Position numbers and translations under genes: made by a program
The notes under the pieces: generated by a model
What the model was told of the DNA's origin: nothing
The model's database searches: none
Seen by the model: the letters and a program-made list of their open reading frames with translations, nothing else
NCBI RefSeq assembly: GCF_000003605.2
Contig: NW_003155356.1
Span: forward strand, 1 to 64,000
DNA from: Saccoglossus kowalevskii
Lineage: Eukaryota; Hemichordata; Enteropneusta; Harrimaniidae
Length of the DNA stretch: 64,000 bases
Reading direction: 5' to 3'
Shown: one piece after another, positions 15,201 to 30,200 of the stretch
How positions within the stretch are numbered: the first letter of the stretch is position 1
Layout of the letters: each line of letters opens with the position of its first letter

Positions 15201-18200
15201 TGGATTGCGGATAAGCACCTCAACTTTCAACTAAAAGGCTGCGAAAAAAGTGAATTGGTCAACAGCAAACGAATATTTTTGAGGGCGACAGGCATGGATT
15301 GGCTAATTGCAGGTGTGGCAAAAATGAAAAGTGAATGACCATGTTGCTCCCGAAGTTACTGGTTCCCAGCCACATATATTCATGATTCAGTGTGAAACTG
15401 TTACCTGTGCAAATGACAGTAGAAGCAGGATTTTCGGTAAATAACAGACATGCCACGTTGTTGCGTGTGTCGCTATCAGTATCTGTGACTTGAAGCTCAA
15501 TACATAATCTGGTGTAAACCGTGCATTGCTCTGCGTCCAATGTCAGTGACAGTACAGCGTCTGTGATGCTGGCCGCATTAGCAGCAGCAGTGCTCGTTCC
15601 AGTGGCGTCAACCACAGATGACTGTGAAGAGGAATCGTCGTTTGCAAAGAACGCCTTAACGCCTGACACTTCAGCACCACCATTTACTGAGTCTAAGACT
15701 ATGTCTATAGTCACATCCGTTGAAGTTCCAATGGTGTATACTAAATCCGATGATGGAGTTGTGATGGAGAAGGAATTAACAGCCACATCTGCAAGAATTC
15801 AATATAACTTGAATTAATAAAATTATGTGGGTTGTATAATGTCGTTAATTAATTAAACCCTTTATGTAAAAGATGGTGCTTCACTAATTCATGATCTAAA
15901 TTCCCATTTGATAACTTGAAGCTCAGTCCATGTGGTACTGTATGAAATAAAACAGATTGAAATGAAAGTATGGCGTCTCATGCAAAAAGTTGTGTTCAAA
16001 ATTCAGGAATATTATCACTCATTAAATTCAAATTAAGACAATTGTGTCGCTCCAGTGAGTTATAAAAAAATAAAAACAGGTTCCAATGATGGATATGTTT
16101 TTTGATTTACGAAACTACGTGCGTTTCTTACAATTATCCAACTAAAACAGCTACAGAATGGCCGTGCACAAACAAACATATATTTGACAGTTTTCCTGCC
16201 TTCAACATTCTTAAATAAACATCCACTTTTGGGGAGTCCATTTGACTTGACCACTGATTCTTATCAATAAGCAAATGATCACACTGGAGTCTGGGAGGCT
16301 AGATTATTGGATTGCGGATAAGCACCTCAACTTTCAACTAAAAGGCTGCGAAAAAAGTGAATTGGTCAACAGCAAACGAATATTTTTGAGGGCGACGGGC
16401 ATGGATTGGCTAATTACAGGTGTGGCAAAAATGAAAAGTGAATGACCATGTTGCTCCCGGAGTTACTGGTTCCCAGCCACATATATTCATGATTCAGTGT
16501 GAAACTGTTACCTGTGCAAATGACAGTAGAAGCAGGATTTTCGGTAAATAACAGACATGCCACGTTGTTGCGTGTGTCGCTATCAGTATCTGTGACTTGA
16601 AGCTCAATACATAATCTGGTGTAAACCGTGCATTGCTCTGCGTCCAATGTCAGTGACAGTACAGCGTCTGCGATGTTGGCCGCATTAGCAGCAGCAGTGC
16701 TCGTTCCAGTGGCGTCAACCACAGATGACTGTGAAGAGGAATCGTCGTTTGCAAAGAACGCCTTAACGCCTGACACTTCAGCACCACCATTTACTGAGTC
16801 TAAGTCTATGTCTATAGTCACATCCGTTGAAGTTCCAATGGTGTATACTAAATCCGATGATGGACTTGTGATGGAGAAGGAATTAACAGCCACATCTGCA
16901 AGAATTCAATATAACTTGAATTAATAAAATTATGTGGGTTGTATAATGTCGTTAATTAATTAAACCCTTTATGTAAAAGATGGTGTTCACTAATTCATAA
17001 TCTAAATTCCCATTTGATAACTTGAAGCTCAGTCCATGTGGTATTGTATGAAATGAAACAGATTGAAATGAAAGTATGTCGTCTCATGCAAAAATTTGTG
17101 TTCAAAATTCAGGAATATTATCACTCATTAAAATTAAAATTAAGACAATTGTGTTGCTCCAGTGAGTTATAAAACAATAAAAACAGGTTCCAATGATGGA
17201 TATGTTGTTTTGATTTACGAAACTACGTGCGTTTCTTACAATTATCCAACTAGAACAGCTACAGAATGGCCATGCACAAACAAACATATATTTGACAGTC
17301 TTTCTGCCTTCAACATTCTTAAATGAACAGCCACTTTTGGGGAGTCCATTTGACTTGACCACTGATTCTTACCAATAAGCAAAGGATCGCACTCGAGTCT
17401 GAGAGGCTAGATTATTGGATTGCGGATAAGCACCTTAACTTTCAACTAAAAGGCTGCGAAAAAAGTGAATTGGTCAACAGCAAACGAATATTTGTGAGGC
17501 GACGGGCATGGATTTCCTAATTGCAGGTGTGGCAAAAATGAAAAGTGAATGACCATGTTGCTCCCGGAGTTACTGGTTCTCAGCCACATATATTCATGAT
17601 TCAGTGTGAAACTGTTACCTGTGCAAATGACAGTAGAAGCAGGATTTTCGGTAAATAACAGACATGCCACGTTGTTGCGTGTGTCGCTATCAGTATCTGT
17701 GACTTGAAGCTCAATACATAATCTGGTGTAAACCGTGCATTGCTTTGCGTCCAATGTCAGTGACAGTACAGCGTCTGTGATGCTGGTCGCATTAGCAGCA
17801 GCAGTGCTCGTTCCAGTGGCGTCAACCACAGATGACTGTGAAGAGGAATCGTCGTTTGCAAAGAACGCCTTAACGCCTGACACTTCAGCACCACCATTTA
17901 TTGAGTCTAAGTCTATGTCTATAGTCACATCTGTTGAAGTTCCAATGGTGTATACTAAATCCGATGATGGACTTGTGATAGAGAAGGAATTAACAGCCAC
18001 ATCTGCAAGAATTCAATATAACTTGAATTAATGAAAATTATGTGGGTTGTATAATGTCGTTAATTAATTAAACCCTTTATGTAAAAGATGGTGCTTCACT
18101 AATTCATGATGTAAATTCCAATTTGATAACTTGAAGCTCAGTCCATGTGGTACTGTATGAAATGAAACAGATTGAAATGAAAGTATGGCGTCTTACGCAA

Positions 18201-21200
18201 AAAGTTGTGTTCAAAATTCAGGAATGTTATCCCTCATTCAAATTCAAATTAAGACAATTGTGTCGCTCCAGTCAGTTATAAAAAAAATAAAAACAGGTTC
18301 CAATGATGGACATGTTTTTTGATTTACGAAACTACGTGCGTTTCTTACAATTATCCAACTAAAACAGCTACAGAATGGCCGTGCACAAACAAACATATAT
18401 TTGACAGTCTTTCTGACTTCAACATTCTTAAATGAACAGCCACTTTTGGGGAGTCCATTTGACTTGACCACTGATTCTTATCAATAAGCAAAGGATCACA
18501 CTCGAGTCTGAGAGGCTAGATTATTGGATTGCGGATAAGCACCTCAACTTTCAACTAAAAGGCTGCGAAAAAAGTGAACTGGTCAACAGCAAACGAATAT
18601 TTTTGAGGCGACGGGCATGGATTGGCTAATTGCAGGTGTGGCAAAAATGAAAAGTGAATGATCATATTGCTCCCGGAGTTACTGGTTCCCAGCCACATAT
18701 ATTCATGATTCAGTGTGAAACTGTTACCTGTGCAAATGACAGTAGAAGCAGGATTTTCGGTAAATAACAGACATGCCACGTTGTTGCGTGTGTCGCTATC
18801 AGTATCTGTGACTTGAAGCTCAATACATAATCTGGTGTAAACCGTGCATTGCTGTGCGTCCAATGTCAGTGACAGTACAGCGTCTGTGATGCTGGCCGCA
18901 TTAGCAGCACCAGTGCTCGTTCCAGTGGCGTCAACCACAGATGACTGTGAAGAGGAATCGTCGTTTGCAAAGAACGCCTTAACGCCTGACACTTCAGCAC
19001 CACCATTTACTGAGTCTAAGACTATGTCTATAGTCACATCCGTTGAAGTTCCAATGGTGTATACTAAATCCGATGATGGACTTGTGATGGAGAAGGAATT
19101 AACAGCCACATCTGCAAGAATTCAATATAACTTGAATTAATAAAATTATGTGGATTGTATAATGTCGTTAATTAATTAAACCCTTTATGTAAAAGATGGT
19201 GCTTCACTAATTCATGATCTAAATTCCCATTTGATAACTTGAAGCTCAGTCCATGTGGTACTGTATGAAATGAAACAGATTGAAATGAAAGTATGGCGTC
19301 TCACGCAAAAAGTTGTGTTCAAAATTCAGGAATGTTGTCCCTCATTCAAATTCAAATTAAGACAATTGTGTCGCTCCAGTGAGTTATAAAAAAAAATAAA
19401 AACAGGTTCCAATGATGGATATGTTTTTTGATTTACGAAACTACGTGCGTTTCTTACAATTATCCAACTAAAACAGCTACAGAATGGCCGTGCACAAACA
19501 AACATATATTTGACAGTCTTTCTGACTTCAACATTCTTAAATGAACAGCCACTTTTGGGGAGTCCATTTGACTTGACCACTGATTCTTATCAATAAGCAA
19601 AGGATCACACTCGACTCTGAGAGGCTAGATTATTGGATTGCGGATAAACACCTCAACTTTCAACTAAAAGGCTGCAACAAAAGTGAACTGGTCAACAGCA
19701 AACGAATATTTTTGAGGCGACGGGCATGGATTGGCTAATTGCAGGTGTGGCAAAAATGAAAAGTGAATGACCATATTGCTCCCGGAGTTACTGGTTCCCA
19801 GCCACATATATTCATGATTCAGTGTGAAACTGTTACCTGTGCAAATGACAGTAGAAGCAGGATTTTCGGTAAATAACAGACATGCCACGTTGTTGCGTGT
19901 GTCACTATCAGTATCTGTGACTTGAAGCTCAATACATAATCTGGTGTAAACCGTGCATTGCTCTGCGTCCAATGTCAGTGACAGTACTGCGTCTGTGATG
20001 CTGGCCGCATTAGCAGCACCAGTGCTCGTTCCAGTGGCGTCAACCACAGATGACTGTGAAGAGGAATCGTCGTTTGCAAAGAACGCCTTAACGCCTGACA
20101 CTTCAGCACCACCATTTACTGAGTCTAAGACTATGTCTATAGTCACATCCGTTGAAGTTCCAATGGTGTATACTAAATCCGATGATGGACTTGTGATGGA
20201 GAAGGAATTAACAGCCACATCTGCAAGAATTCAATATAACTTGAATTAATAAAATTATGTGGATTGTATAATGTCGTTAATTAATTAAACCCTTTATGTC
20301 AATGATGGTGCTTCACTAATTCATGATCTAAATTCCCATTTGATAACTTGAAGCTCAGTCCATGTGGTACTGTATGAAATGAAACAGATTGAAATGAAAG
20401 TATGGCGTCTTACGCAAAAAGTTGTGTTCAAAATTCAGGAATGTTATCCCTCATTCAAATTCAAATTAAGACAATTGTGTCGCTCCAGTCAGTTATAAAA
20501 AAAATAAAAACAGGTTCCAATGATGGATATGTTTTTTGATTTACGAAACTACGTGCGTTTCTTACAATTATCCAACTAAAACAGCTACAGAATGGCCGTG
20601 CACAAACAAACATATATTTGACAGTCTTTCTGACTTCAACATTCTTAAATGAACAGCCACTTTTGGGGAGTCCATTTGACTTGACCACTGATTCTTATCA
20701 ATAAGCAAAGGATCACACTCGAGTCTGAGAGGCTAGATTATTGGATTGCGGATAAGCACCTCAACTTTCAACTAAAAGGCTGCGAAAAAAGTGAACTGGT
20801 CAACAGCAAACGAATATTTTTGAGGCGACGGGCATGGATTGGCTAATTGCAGGTGTGGCAAAAATGAAAAGTGAATGACCATATTGCTCCCGGAGTTACT
20901 GGTTCCCAGCCACATATATTCATGATTCAGTGTGAAACTGTTACCTGTGCAAATGACAGTAGAAGCAGGATTTTCGGTAAATAACAGACATGCCACGTTG
21001 TTGCGTGTGTCGCTATCAGTATCTGTGACTTGAAGCTCAATACATAATCTGGTGTAAACCGTGCATTGCTGTGCGTCCAATGTCAGTGACAGTACAGCGT
21101 CTGTGATGCTGGCCGCATTAGCAGCACCAGTGCTCGTTCCAGTGGCGTCAACCACAGATGACTGTGAAGAGGAATCGTCGTTTGCAAAGAACGCCTTAAC

Positions 21201-24200
21201 GCCTGACACTTCAGCACCACCATTTACTGAGTCTAAGACTATGTCTATAGTCACATCTGTTGATGTTCCAATGGTGTATACTAAATCCGATGATGGACTT
21301 GTGATAGAGAAAGGAATTAACAGCCACATCTGCAAGAATTCAATATAACTTGAATTAATAAAATTAGGTGGGTTGTATAATGTCGTTAATTAATTAAACC
21401 CTTTATGTAAAAGATGGTGCTTCACTAATTCATGATCTAAATTCCCATTTGATAACTTGAAGCTCAGTCCATGTGGTACTGTATGAAATGAAACAGATTG
21501 AAATGAAAGTATGGCGTCTCATGCAAAAAGTTGTGTTCAAAATTCAGGAATATTATCACTCATTCAAATTCAAATTAAGACAATTGTGTCGCTCCAGTGA
21601 GTTATAAAAAAATAAAAACAGGTTCCAATGATGGATATGTTTTTTTTGATTTACGAAACCACGTGCGTTTCTTACAATTATCCAACTAAAACAGCTACAG
21701 AATGGCCGTGCACAAACAAACATATATTAGACAGTCTTTCTGCCTTCAACATTCTTAAATGAACAGCCACTTTTGGGGAGTCCATTTGACTTGGCCACTG
21801 ATTCTTATCAATAAGCAAAGGATCACACTCGAGTCTGAGAGGCTAGATTATTGGATTGCGGATAAGCACCTCAACTTTCAACTAAAAGGCTGCGAAAAAA
21901 GTGAATTGGTCAACAGCAAACGAATATTTTTGAGGGCGACGGGCATGGATTGGCTAATTGCAGGTGTGGCAAAAATGAAAAGTGAATGACCATGTTGCTC
22001 CCGAAGTTACTGGTTCCCAGCCACATATATTCATGATTCAGTGTGAAACTGTTACCTGTGCAAATGACAGTAGAAGCAGGATTTTCGGTAAATAACAGAC
22101 ATGCCACGTTGTTGCGTGTGTCGCTATCAGTATCTGTGACTTGAAGCTCAATACATAATCTGGTGTAAACCGTGCATTGCTCTGCGTCCAATGTCAATGA
22201 CAGTACAGCGTCTGTGATGCTGGCCGCATTAGCAGCAGCAGTGCTCGTTCCAGTGGCGTCAACCACAGATGACTGTGAAGAGGTATCGTCGTTTGCAAAG
22301 AACGCCTTAACGCCTGACACTTCAGCACCACCATTTACTGAGTCCAAGTCTATGTCTATAGTCACATCCGTTGAAGTTCCAATGGTGTATACTAAATCCG
22401 ATGATGGACTTGTGATGGAGAAGGAATTAACAGCCACATCTGCAAGAATTCAATATAACTTGAATTAATAAAATTAGGTGGGTTGTATAATGTTGTTAAT
22501 TAATTAAACCCTTTATGTAAAAGATGGTGCTTCACTAATGCATGATCTAAATTCCCATTTGATAACTTGAAGCTCAGTCCATGTGGTACTGTATGAAATG
22601 AAACAGATTGAAATGAAAGTATGGCGTCTCATGCAAAAAGTTGTGTTCAAAATTCAGGAATATTATCACTCATTCAAATTCAAATTAAGACAATTGTGTC
22701 GCTCCAGTGAGTTATAAAAAAATAAAAACAGGTTCCAATGATGGATATGTTTTTTTGATTTACGAAACCACGTGCGTTTCTTACAATTATCCAACTAAAA
22801 CAGCTACAGAATGGCCGTGCACAAACAAACATATATTTGACAGTCTTTCTGCCTTCAACATTCTTAAATGAACAGCCACTTTTGGGGAGTCCATTTGACT
22901 TGGCCACTGATTCTTATCAATAAGCAAAGGATCACACTCGAGTCTGAGAGGCTAGATTATTGGATTGCGGATAAGCACCTCAACTTTCAACTAAAAGGCT
23001 GCGAAAAAAGTGAATTGGTCAACAGCAAACGAATATTTTTGAGGGCGACGGGCATGGATTGGCTAATTGCAGGTGTGGCAAAAATGAAAAGTGAATGATC
23101 ATGTTGCTCCCGAAGTTACTGGTTCCCAGCCACATATATTCATGATTCAGTGTGAAACTGTTACCTGTGCAAATGACAGTAGAAGCAGGATTGTCGGTAA
23201 ATAACAGACATGCCACGTTGTTGCGTGTGTCGCTATCAGTATCTGTGACTTGAAGCTCAATACATAATCTGGTGTAAACCGTGCATTGCTCTGCGTCCAA
23301 TGTCAGTGACAGTACAGCGTCTGTGATGCTGGCCGCATTAGCAGCAGCAGTGCTCGTTCCAGTGGCGTCAACCACAGATGACTGTGAAGAGGTATCGTCG
23401 TTTGCAAAGAACGCCTTAACGCCTGACACTTCAGCACCACCATTTACTGAGTCTAAGTCTATGTCTATAGTCACATCCGTTGAAGTTCCAATGGTGTATA
23501 CTAAATCTGATGATGGACTTGTGATGGAGAAGGAATTAACAGCCACATCTGCAAGAATTCAATATAACTTGAATTAATGAAAATTATGTGGGTTGTATAA
23601 TGTCGTTAATTAATTAAACCCTTTATGTAAAAGATGGTGCTTCACTAATTCATGATCTAAATTCCCATTTGATAACTTGAAGCTCAGTCCATGTGGTACT
23701 GTATGAAATGAAACAGATTGAAATGAAAGTATGGCGTCTCATGCAAAAAGTTGTGTTCAAAATTCAGGAATATTATCACTCATTCAAATTCAAATTAAGA
23801 CAATTGTGTCGCCCCAGTGAGTTATAAAACAATAAAAACAGGTTCCAATGATGGATATGTTGTTTTGATTTACGAAACTACGTGCGTTTCTTACAATTAT
23901 CCAACTAAAACAGCTACAGAATGGCCGTGCACAAACAAACATATATTTGACAGTCTTTCTGCCTTCAACATTCTTAAATGAACAGCCACTTTTGGGGAGT
24001 CCATTTGACTTGACCACTGATTCTTATCAATAAGCAAAGGATCACACTCGAGTCTGAGAGGCTAGATTATTGGATTGCGGATAAGCACCTCAACTTTCAA
24101 CTAAAAGGCTGCGAAAAAAGTGAATTGGTCAACAGCAAACGAATATTTTTTGAGGGCGACGGGCATGGATTGGCTAATTGCAGGTGTGTCAAAAATGAAA

Positions 24201-27200
24201 AGTGAATGACCATGTTGCTCCCGGAGTTACTGGTTCCCAGCCACATATATTCATGATTCAGTGTGAAACTGTTACCTGTGCAAATGACAGTAGAAGCAGG
24301 ATTTTCGGTAAATAACAGACATGCCACGTTGTTGCGTGTGTCGCTATCAGTATCTGTGACTTGAAGCTCAATACATAATCTGGTGTAAACCGTGCATTGC
24401 TCTGCGTCCAATGTCAGTGACAGTACAGCGTCTGTGATGCTGGCCGCATTAGCAGCAGCAGTGCTCGTTCCAGTGGCGTCAACTACAGATGACTGTGAGG
24501 AGGTATCGTCGTTTGCAAAGAACGCCTTAACGCCTGACACTTCAGCACCACCATTTACTGAGTCTAAGTCTATGTCTATAGTCACATCCGTTGAAGTTCC
24601 AATGGTGTATACTAAATCCGATGATGGACTTGTGATGGAGAAGGAATTAACAGCCACATCTGCAAGAATTCAATATAACTTGAATTAATAAAATTATGTG
24701 GGTGGTATAATGTCGTTAATTAATTAAACCCTTTATGTAAAAGATGGTCCTTCACTAATTCATGATCTAAATTCCCATTTGATAACTTGAAGCTCAGTTC
24801 ATGTGGTACTGTATGAAATGAAACAGATTGAAATGAAAGTATGGCGTCTCATGCAAAAAGTTGTGTTCAAAATTCAGGAATATTATCACTCATTCAAATT
24901 CAAATTAAGACAATTGTGTCACTCCAGTGAGTTATAAAAAAATAAAAACAGGTTCCAATGATGGATATGTTTTTTTTATTTACGAAACTACGTGCGTTTC
25001 TTACAATTATCCAACTAAAACAGCTACAGAATGGCCGTGCACAAACAAACATATATTTGACAGTCTTTCTGCCTTCAACATTCTTAAATGACAGACACAT
25101 TTGGGGAGTCCATTTGACTTGACCACTGATTCTTATCAATAAGCAAAGGATCACACTCGAGTCTGAGAGCTAGATTATTGGATGCGGATAAGCACTCAAC
25201 TTTCAACTAAAGGTTGCGAAAAAAGTGAATTGGTCAACAGGAAACGAATATTTTTTGAGGGCGACGGGCATGGATTGGCTAATTGCAGGTGTGTCAAAAC
25301 TGAAAAGTGAATGACCATGTTGCTCCCGGAGTTACTGGTTCCCAGCCACATATATTCATGATTCAGTGTGAAACTGTTACCTGTGCAAATGACAGTAGAA
25401 GCAGGATTTTCGGTAAATAACAGACATGCCACGTTGTTGCGTGTGTCGCTATCAGTATCTGTGACTTGAAGCTCAATACATAATCTGGTGTAAACCGTGC
25501 ATTGCTCTGCGTCCAATGTCAGTGACAGTACAGCGTCTGTGATGCTGGCCGCATTAGCAGCAGCAGTGCTCGTTCCAGTGGCGTCAACTACAGATGACTG
25601 TGAAGAGGTATCGTCGTTTGCAAAGAACGCCTTAACGCCTGACACTTCAGCACCACCATTTACTGAGTCTAAGTCTATGTCTATAGTCACATCCGTTGAA
25701 GTTCCAATGGTGTATACTAAATCCGATGATGGACTTGTGATGGAGAAGGAATTAACAGCCACATCTGCAAGAATTCAAAATAACTTGAATTAATAAAATT
25801 ATGTGGGTGGTATAATGTCGTTAATTAATTAAACCCTTTATGTAAAAGATGGTGCTTCACTAATTCATGATCTAAATTCCCATTTGATAACTTGAAGCTC
25901 AGTCCATGTGGTATTGTATGAAATGAAACAGATTGAAATGAAAGTATGGCGTCTCATGCAAAAAGTTGTGTTCAAAATTCAGGAATATTATCACTCATTC
26001 AAATTCAAATTAAGACAATTGTGTCGCCCCAGTGAGTTATAAAACAATGAAAACAGGTTCCAATGATGGATATGTTTTTTTGATTTACGAAACCACGTGC
26101 GTTTCTTACAATTATCCAACTAAAACAGCTACAGAATGGCCGTGCACAAACAAACATATATTTGACAGTCTTTCTGCCTTCAACATTCTTAAATGAACAG
26201 CCACTTTTGGGGAGTCCATTTGACTTGGCCACTGATTCTTATCAATAAGCAAAGGATCACACTCGAGTCTGAGAGGCTAGATTATTGGATTGCGGATAAG
26301 CACCTCAACTTTCAACTAAAAGGCTGCGAAAAAAGTGAATTGGTCAACAGCAAACGAATATTTTTGAGGGCGACGGGCATGGATTGGCTAATTGCAGGTG
26401 TGGCAAAAATGAAAAGTGAATGACCATGTTGCTCCCGAAGTTACTGGTTCCCAGCCACATATATTCATGATTCAGTGTGAAACTGTTACCTGTGCAAATA
26501 ACAGTAGAAGCAGGATTTTCGGTAAATAACAGACATGCCACGTTGTTGCGTGTGTCGCTATCAGTATCTGTGACTTGAAGCTCAATACATAATCTGGTGT
26601 AAACCGTGCATTGCTCTGCGTCCAATGTCAATGACAGTACAGCGTCTGTGATGCTGGCCGCATTAGCAGCAGCAGTGCTCGTTCCAGTGGCGTCAACCAC
26701 AGATGACTGTGAAGAGGTATCGTCGTTTGCAAAGAACGCCTTAACGCCTGACACTTCAGCACCACCATTTACTGAGTCTAAGTCTATGTCTATAGTCACA
26801 TCCGTTGAAGTTCCAATGGTGTATACTAAATCCGATGATGGACTTGTGATGGAGAAGGAATTAACAGCCACATCTGCAAGAATTCAAAATAACTTGAATT
26901 AATAAAATTATGTGGGTGGTATAATGTCGTTAATTAATTAAACCCTTTATGTAAAAGATGGTGCTTCACTAATTCATGATCTAAATTCCCATTTGATAAC
27001 TTGAAGCTCAGTCCATGTGGTATTGTATGAAATGAAACAGATTGAAATGAAAGTATGGCGTCTCATGCAAAAAGTTGTGTTCAAAATTCAGGAATATTAT
27101 CACTCATTCAAATTCAAATTAAGACAATTGTGTCGCCCCAGTGAGTTATAAAACAATAAAAACAGGTTCCAATGATGGATATGTTGTTTTGATTTACGAA

Positions 27201-30200
27201 ACTACGTGCGTTTCTTACAATTATCCAACTAAAACAGCTACAGAATGGCCGTGCACAAACAAACATATATTTGACAGTCTTTCTGCCTTCAACATTCTTA
27301 AATGAACAGCCACTTTTGGGGAGTCCATTTGACTTGACCACTGATTCTTATCAAAAAGCAAAGGATCACACTCGAGTCTGAGAGGCTAGATTATTGGATT
27401 GCGGATAAGCACCTCAACTTTCAACTAAAAGGTTGCGAAAAAAGTGAATTGGTCAACAGGAAACGAATATTTTTTGAGGGCGACGGGCATGGATTGGCTA
27501 ATTGCAGGTGTGTCAAAAATGAAAAGTGAATGACCATGTTGCTCCCGGAGTTACTGGTTCCCAGCCACATATATTCATGATTCAGTGTGAAACTGTTACC
27601 TGTGCAAATGGCAGTAGAAGCAGGATTTTCGGTAAATAACAGACATGCCACGTTGTTGCGTGTGTCGCTATCAGTATCTGTGACTTGAAGCTCAATACAT
27701 AATCTGGTGTAAACCGTGCATTGCTCTGCGTCCAATGTCAGTGACAGTACAGCGTCTGTGATGCTGGCCGCATTAGCAGCAGCAGTGCTCGTTCCAGTGG
27801 CGTCAACTACAGATGACTGTGAAGAGGTATCGTCGTTTGCAAAGAACGCCTTAACGCCTGACACTTCAGCACCACCATTTACTGAGTCTAAGTCTATGTC
27901 TATAGTCACATCCGTTGAAGTTCCAATGGTGTATACTAAATCCGATGATGGACTTGTGATGGAGAAGGAATTAACAGCCACATCTGCAAGAATTCAATAT
28001 AACTTGAATTAATAAAATTATGTGGGTGGTATAATGTCGTTAATTAATTAAACCCTTTATGTAAAAGATGGTGCTTCACTAATTCATGATCTAAATTCCC
28101 ATTTGATAACTTGAAGCTCAGTCCATGTGGTATTGTATGAAATGAAACAGATTGAAATGAAAGTATGGCGTCTCATGCAAAAAGTTGTGTTCAAAATTCA
28201 GGAATATTATCACTCATTCAAATTCAAATTAAGACAATTGTGTCGCCCCAGTGAGTTATAAAACAATAAAAACAGGTTCCAATGATGGATATGTTGTTTT
28301 GATTTACGAAACTACGTGCGTTTTTTACAATTATCCAACTAAAACAGCTACAGAATGGCCGTGCACAAACAAACATATATTTGACAGTCTTTCTGCCTTC
28401 AACATTCTTAAATGAACAGCCACTTTTGGGGAGTCCATTTGACTTGACCACTGATTCTTATCAAAAAGCAAATGATCACACTCGAGTCTGAGAGGCTAGA
28501 TTATTGGATTGCGGATAAGCACCTCAACTTTCAACTAAAAGGTTGCGAAAAAAGTGAATTGGTCAACAGGAAACGAATATTTTTTGAGGGCGACGGGCAT
28601 GGATTGGCTAATTGCAGGTGTGTCAAAAATGAAAAGTGAATGACCATGTTGCTCCCGGAGTTACTGGTTCCCAGCCACATATATTCATGATTCAGTGTGA
28701 AACTGTTACCTGTGCAAATGGCAGTAGAAGCAGGATTTTCGGTAAATAACAGACATGCCACGTTGTTGCGTGTGTCGCTATCAGTATCTGTGACTTGAAG
28801 CTCAATACATAATCTGGTGTAAACCGTGCATTGCTCTGCGTCCAATGTCAGTGACAGTACAGCGTCTGTGATGCTGGCCGCATTAGCAGCAGCAGTGCTC
28901 GTTCCAGTGGCGTCAACTACAGATGACTGTGAAGAGGTATCGTCGTTTGCAAAGAACGCCTTAACGCCTGACACTTCAGCACCACCATTTACTGAGTCTA
29001 AGTCTATGTCTATAGTCACATCCGTTGAAGTTCCAATGGTGTATACTAAATCCGATGATGGTCTTGTGATGGAGAAGGAATTAACAGCCACATCTGCAAG
29101 AATTCAATATAACTTGAATTAATAAAATTATGTGGGTGGTATAATGTCGTTAATTAATTAAACCCTTTATGTAAAAGATGGTGCTTCACTAATTCATGAT
29201 CTAAATTCCCATTTGATAACTTGAAGCTCAGTCCATGTGGTATTGTATGAAATGAAACAGATTGAAATGAAAGTATGGCGTCTCATGCAAAAAGTTGTGT
29301 TCAAAATTCAGGAATATTATCACTCATTCAAATTCAAATTAAGACAATTGTGTCGCCCCAGTGAGTTATAAAACAATAAAAACAGGTTCCAATGATGGAT
29401 ATGTTGTTTTGATTTACGAAACTACGTGCGTTTCTTACAATTATCCAACTAAAACAGCTACAGAATGGCCGTGCACAAACAAACATATATTTGACAGTCT
29501 TTCTGCCTTCAACATTCTTAAATGAACAGCCACTTTTGGGGAGTCCATTTGACTTGACCACTGATTCTTATCAAAAAGCAAAGGATCACACTCGAGTCTG
29601 AGAGGCTAGATTATTGGATTGCGGATAAGCACCTCAACTTTCAACTAAAAGGCTGCGAAAAAATTGACTTGGTCAACAGTAAACGAATATTTTTGAGGGC
29701 GACGGGCATGGATTGGCTAATTGCAGGTGTGGCAAAAATGAAAAGTGAATGACCATGTTGCTCCCGAAGTTACTGGTTCCCAGCCACATATATTCATGAT
29801 TCAGTGTGAAACTGTTACCTGTGCAAATGACAGTAGAAGCAGGATTTTCGGTAAATAACAGACATGCCACGTTGTTGCGTGTGTCGCTATCAGTATCTGT
29901 GACTTGAAGCTCAATACATAATCTGGTGTAAACCGTGCATTGCTCTGCGTCCAATGTCAGTGACAGTACAGCGTCTGTGATGTTGGCCGCATTAGCAGCA
30001 GCAGTGCTCGTTCCAGTGGCGTCAACCACAGATGACTGTGAAGAGGAATCGTCGTTTGCAAAGAACGCCTTAACGCCTGACACTTCAGCACCTCCATTTA
30101 TTGAGTCTAAGTCTATGTCTATAGTCACATCTGTTGAAGTTCCAATGGTGTATACTAAATCCGATGATGGACTTGTGATAGAGAAGGAATTAACAGCCAC

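Noticed and set aside
21759-21989. 76-codon plus-strand ORF seen in only seven units
   Set aside because: It is open only because a TGA is changed to TGG in the TTGGCCACTG intron subfamily. It is useful as a subfamily marker, not as a gene.
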